A DNA stretch of 5,631 nt, taken from assembly GCA_031430035.1 (NCBI GenBank), contig JANPAS010000116.1, forward strand, positions 1 to 5,631. Reading direction: 5' to 3'. Below the pieces are notes generated by a model. The model saw nothing but the letters and a program-made list of their open reading frames with translations. It made no database searches and had not been told where the DNA came from. How positions within the stretch are numbered: the first letter of the stretch is position 1; every line of letters starts with the position of its first letter. Shown piece after piece: positions 4,787 through 5,631 of this stretch. This DNA is from JASGCK01 sp031430035. Lineage in GTDB: Bacteria > Pseudomonadota > Gammaproteobacteria > Burkholderiales > Burkholderiaceae_C. The translations under genes and the position numbers were made by a program.

Positions 4787-5631
4787 ATGAACTTCAAACG
4801 CTTCTCCGACCTTTGCCAAGCTGGCGCTGCCAATGGCAAACGCGTCTTTATCCGCGCCGACCTCAATGTACCGCAAGATGACGCAGGAAATATTACCGAA
4901 GACACCCGCATCCGCGCCTCCGTGCCATGTATCCAAATGGCGCTGGACGCGGGCGCAGCCGTGATGGTGACGTCGCATCTTGGGCGTCCAACCGAGGGCG
5001 CTTTCAAACCCGAGGATTCGCTCGCGCCAGTTGCCGCAAGGCTTGCCGAGCTTTTGGGTCGCGACGTACCGTTGGTTTCTAACTGGGTTGGCGGTGTAAA
5101 TGTTGACCTAGGCAAGGTCGTGATGCTAGAAAACTGCCGTGTCAATAAGGGCGAAAAAAAGTGCGACGAAGCACTCTCCCGCCAAATGGCGAGCCTGTGC
5201 GACATCTTTGTTCACGACGCGTTTGGCACGGCGCACCGCGCAGAAGCCTCCACTTACGGCATCGCGCAGTACGCGCCTATTGCGTGTGCAGGGCCGCTCT
5301 TGGCAGCGGAGATGGACGCGATTGGCAAAGCACTTGCCGCGCCCAAGCGCCCACTGATTGCCATCGTGGCAGGCAGCAAAGTTTCGACCAAGCTCACTAT
5401 TCTTGAGGCCTTATCTAGCAAGGTGGACGGCCTCATCGTAGGGGGCGGAATTGCCAACACCTTCATGCTGGCAGCGGGATTGAAGATTGGCAAGTCGCTT
5501 GCCGAGCCCGATTTGGTGGATGCGGCAAAAGCCGTGATTGCCTCCATGAAAGCGCGCGGCGCGGCAGTGCCAATCCCGACCGACGTGGTGTGTGCCAAGA
5601 CTTTTTCAGCCGATGCCGTGGCTACCGTCAA
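4787..5631 (+). CDS. pgk: Phosphoglycerate kinase, 3' end outside window
   Basis: My translation gives 281 complete codons from ATG 4787 to the window edge, about 70% of a normal Pgk of roughly 400 residues. Pgk makes ATP by moving the acyl phosphate of 1,3-bisphosphoglycerate to ADP in glycolysis, and runs in reverse in gluconeogenesis or carbon fixation. The N-terminal domain shows RADLNVP (23-29), the triose-binding segment TRIRAS (40-45), SHLGRP (63-68), R118 in LENCRVNKGEKK and R151 in HDAFGTAHRAEAS. The hinge and the start of the nucleotide domain show AGSKVSTK (195-202) and GGGIANTF (219-226). The start MNFKRFSDL fits the family; an in-frame GTG at 4757 is less likely. No good Shine-Dalgarno is seen. 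It is divergent from msrQ. Large open frames on the opposite strand across this gene are shadows. Confidence 0.97.
   Translation, partial: MNFKRFSDLCQAGAANGKRVFIRADLNVPQDDAGNITEDTRIRASVPCIQMALDAGAAVMVTSHLGRPTEGAFKPEDSLAPVAARLAELLGRDVPLVSNWVGGVNVDLGKVVMLENCRVNKGEKKCDEALSRQMASLCDIFVHDAFGTAHRAEASTYGIAQYAPIACAGPLLAAEMDAIGKALAAPKRPLIAIVAGSKVSTKLTILEALSSKVDGLIVGGGIANTFMLAAGLKIGKSLAEPDLVDAAKAVIASMKARGAAVPIPTDVVCAKTFSADAVATV

Noticed and set aside
4729..5205. A 158-codon leftward open frame opposite pgk
   Set aside because: It lies antisense to pgk, whose sense-strand protein shows all expected motifs. The predicted product has low-complexity Ser/Ala/Thr composition and no recognisable domain.
5254..5631. 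A leftward open frame of 125 codons at the right edge
   Set aside because: It is antisense to the pgk nucleotide domain, including the GGGIANTF motif, and its Ala/Ser-rich product looks like a shadow of G+C-rich coding DNA.
1..5631. CRISPR arrays, tRNA or rRNA genes, insertion sequences and attachment sites
   Set aside because: I saw no regularly spaced direct repeats, no cloverleaf-like or rRNA-like stretches, no transposase and no flanking duplications around the nuclease insertion.

Overview
The window looks like ordinary chromosomal housekeeping DNA from a betaproteobacterium, most likely Burkholderiales and probably near Comamonadaceae. This rests on remembered resemblance of the Pgk, RuvB, RuvA and PhoH-like proteins to members of that group; no search was run. 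No tRNA, rRNA, CRISPR array, transposase or prophage gene is visible.

Layout. (1) Positions 1-3070 are a leftward gene chain, read from right to left: ruvA, a DUF1016/YhcG-type PD-(D/E)XK nuclease gene, ruvB, and a histidine phosphatase cut by the window edge. The nuclease stop overlaps the ruvB start by 4 bases, and the ruvB stop overlaps the phosphatase start by 8 bases. (2) Positions 3071-3128 are a divergent promoter gap. (3) A PhoH-like ATPase gene runs rightward from 3129 to 4097. (4) It converges, with a 6-base gap, on leftward msrQ (4104-4718); a 9-bp perfect inverted repeat covers this junction. (5) A 68-base divergent gap separates msrQ from pgk, which runs rightward off the window.

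The most notable part is the ruv locus. RuvA and RuvB together form the Holliday junction branch migration motor and are normally adjacent genes. Here a complete putative nuclease gene of visibly lower G+C sits between them. The 44-base gap before that nuclease holds a LexA-like palindrome of the form CTG-N10-CAG, nested in a longer A/T-rich inverted repeat. The inferred picture is an acquired, possibly damage-inducible nuclease that has come to share expression with ruvB. Whether it works with RuvAB, in defence, or is only a passenger cannot be told from sequence alone.

The other genes are conventional: a PhoH-like ATPase without its usual ybeY partner directly downstream, an msrQ without an adjacent msrP, and pgk of glycolysis.
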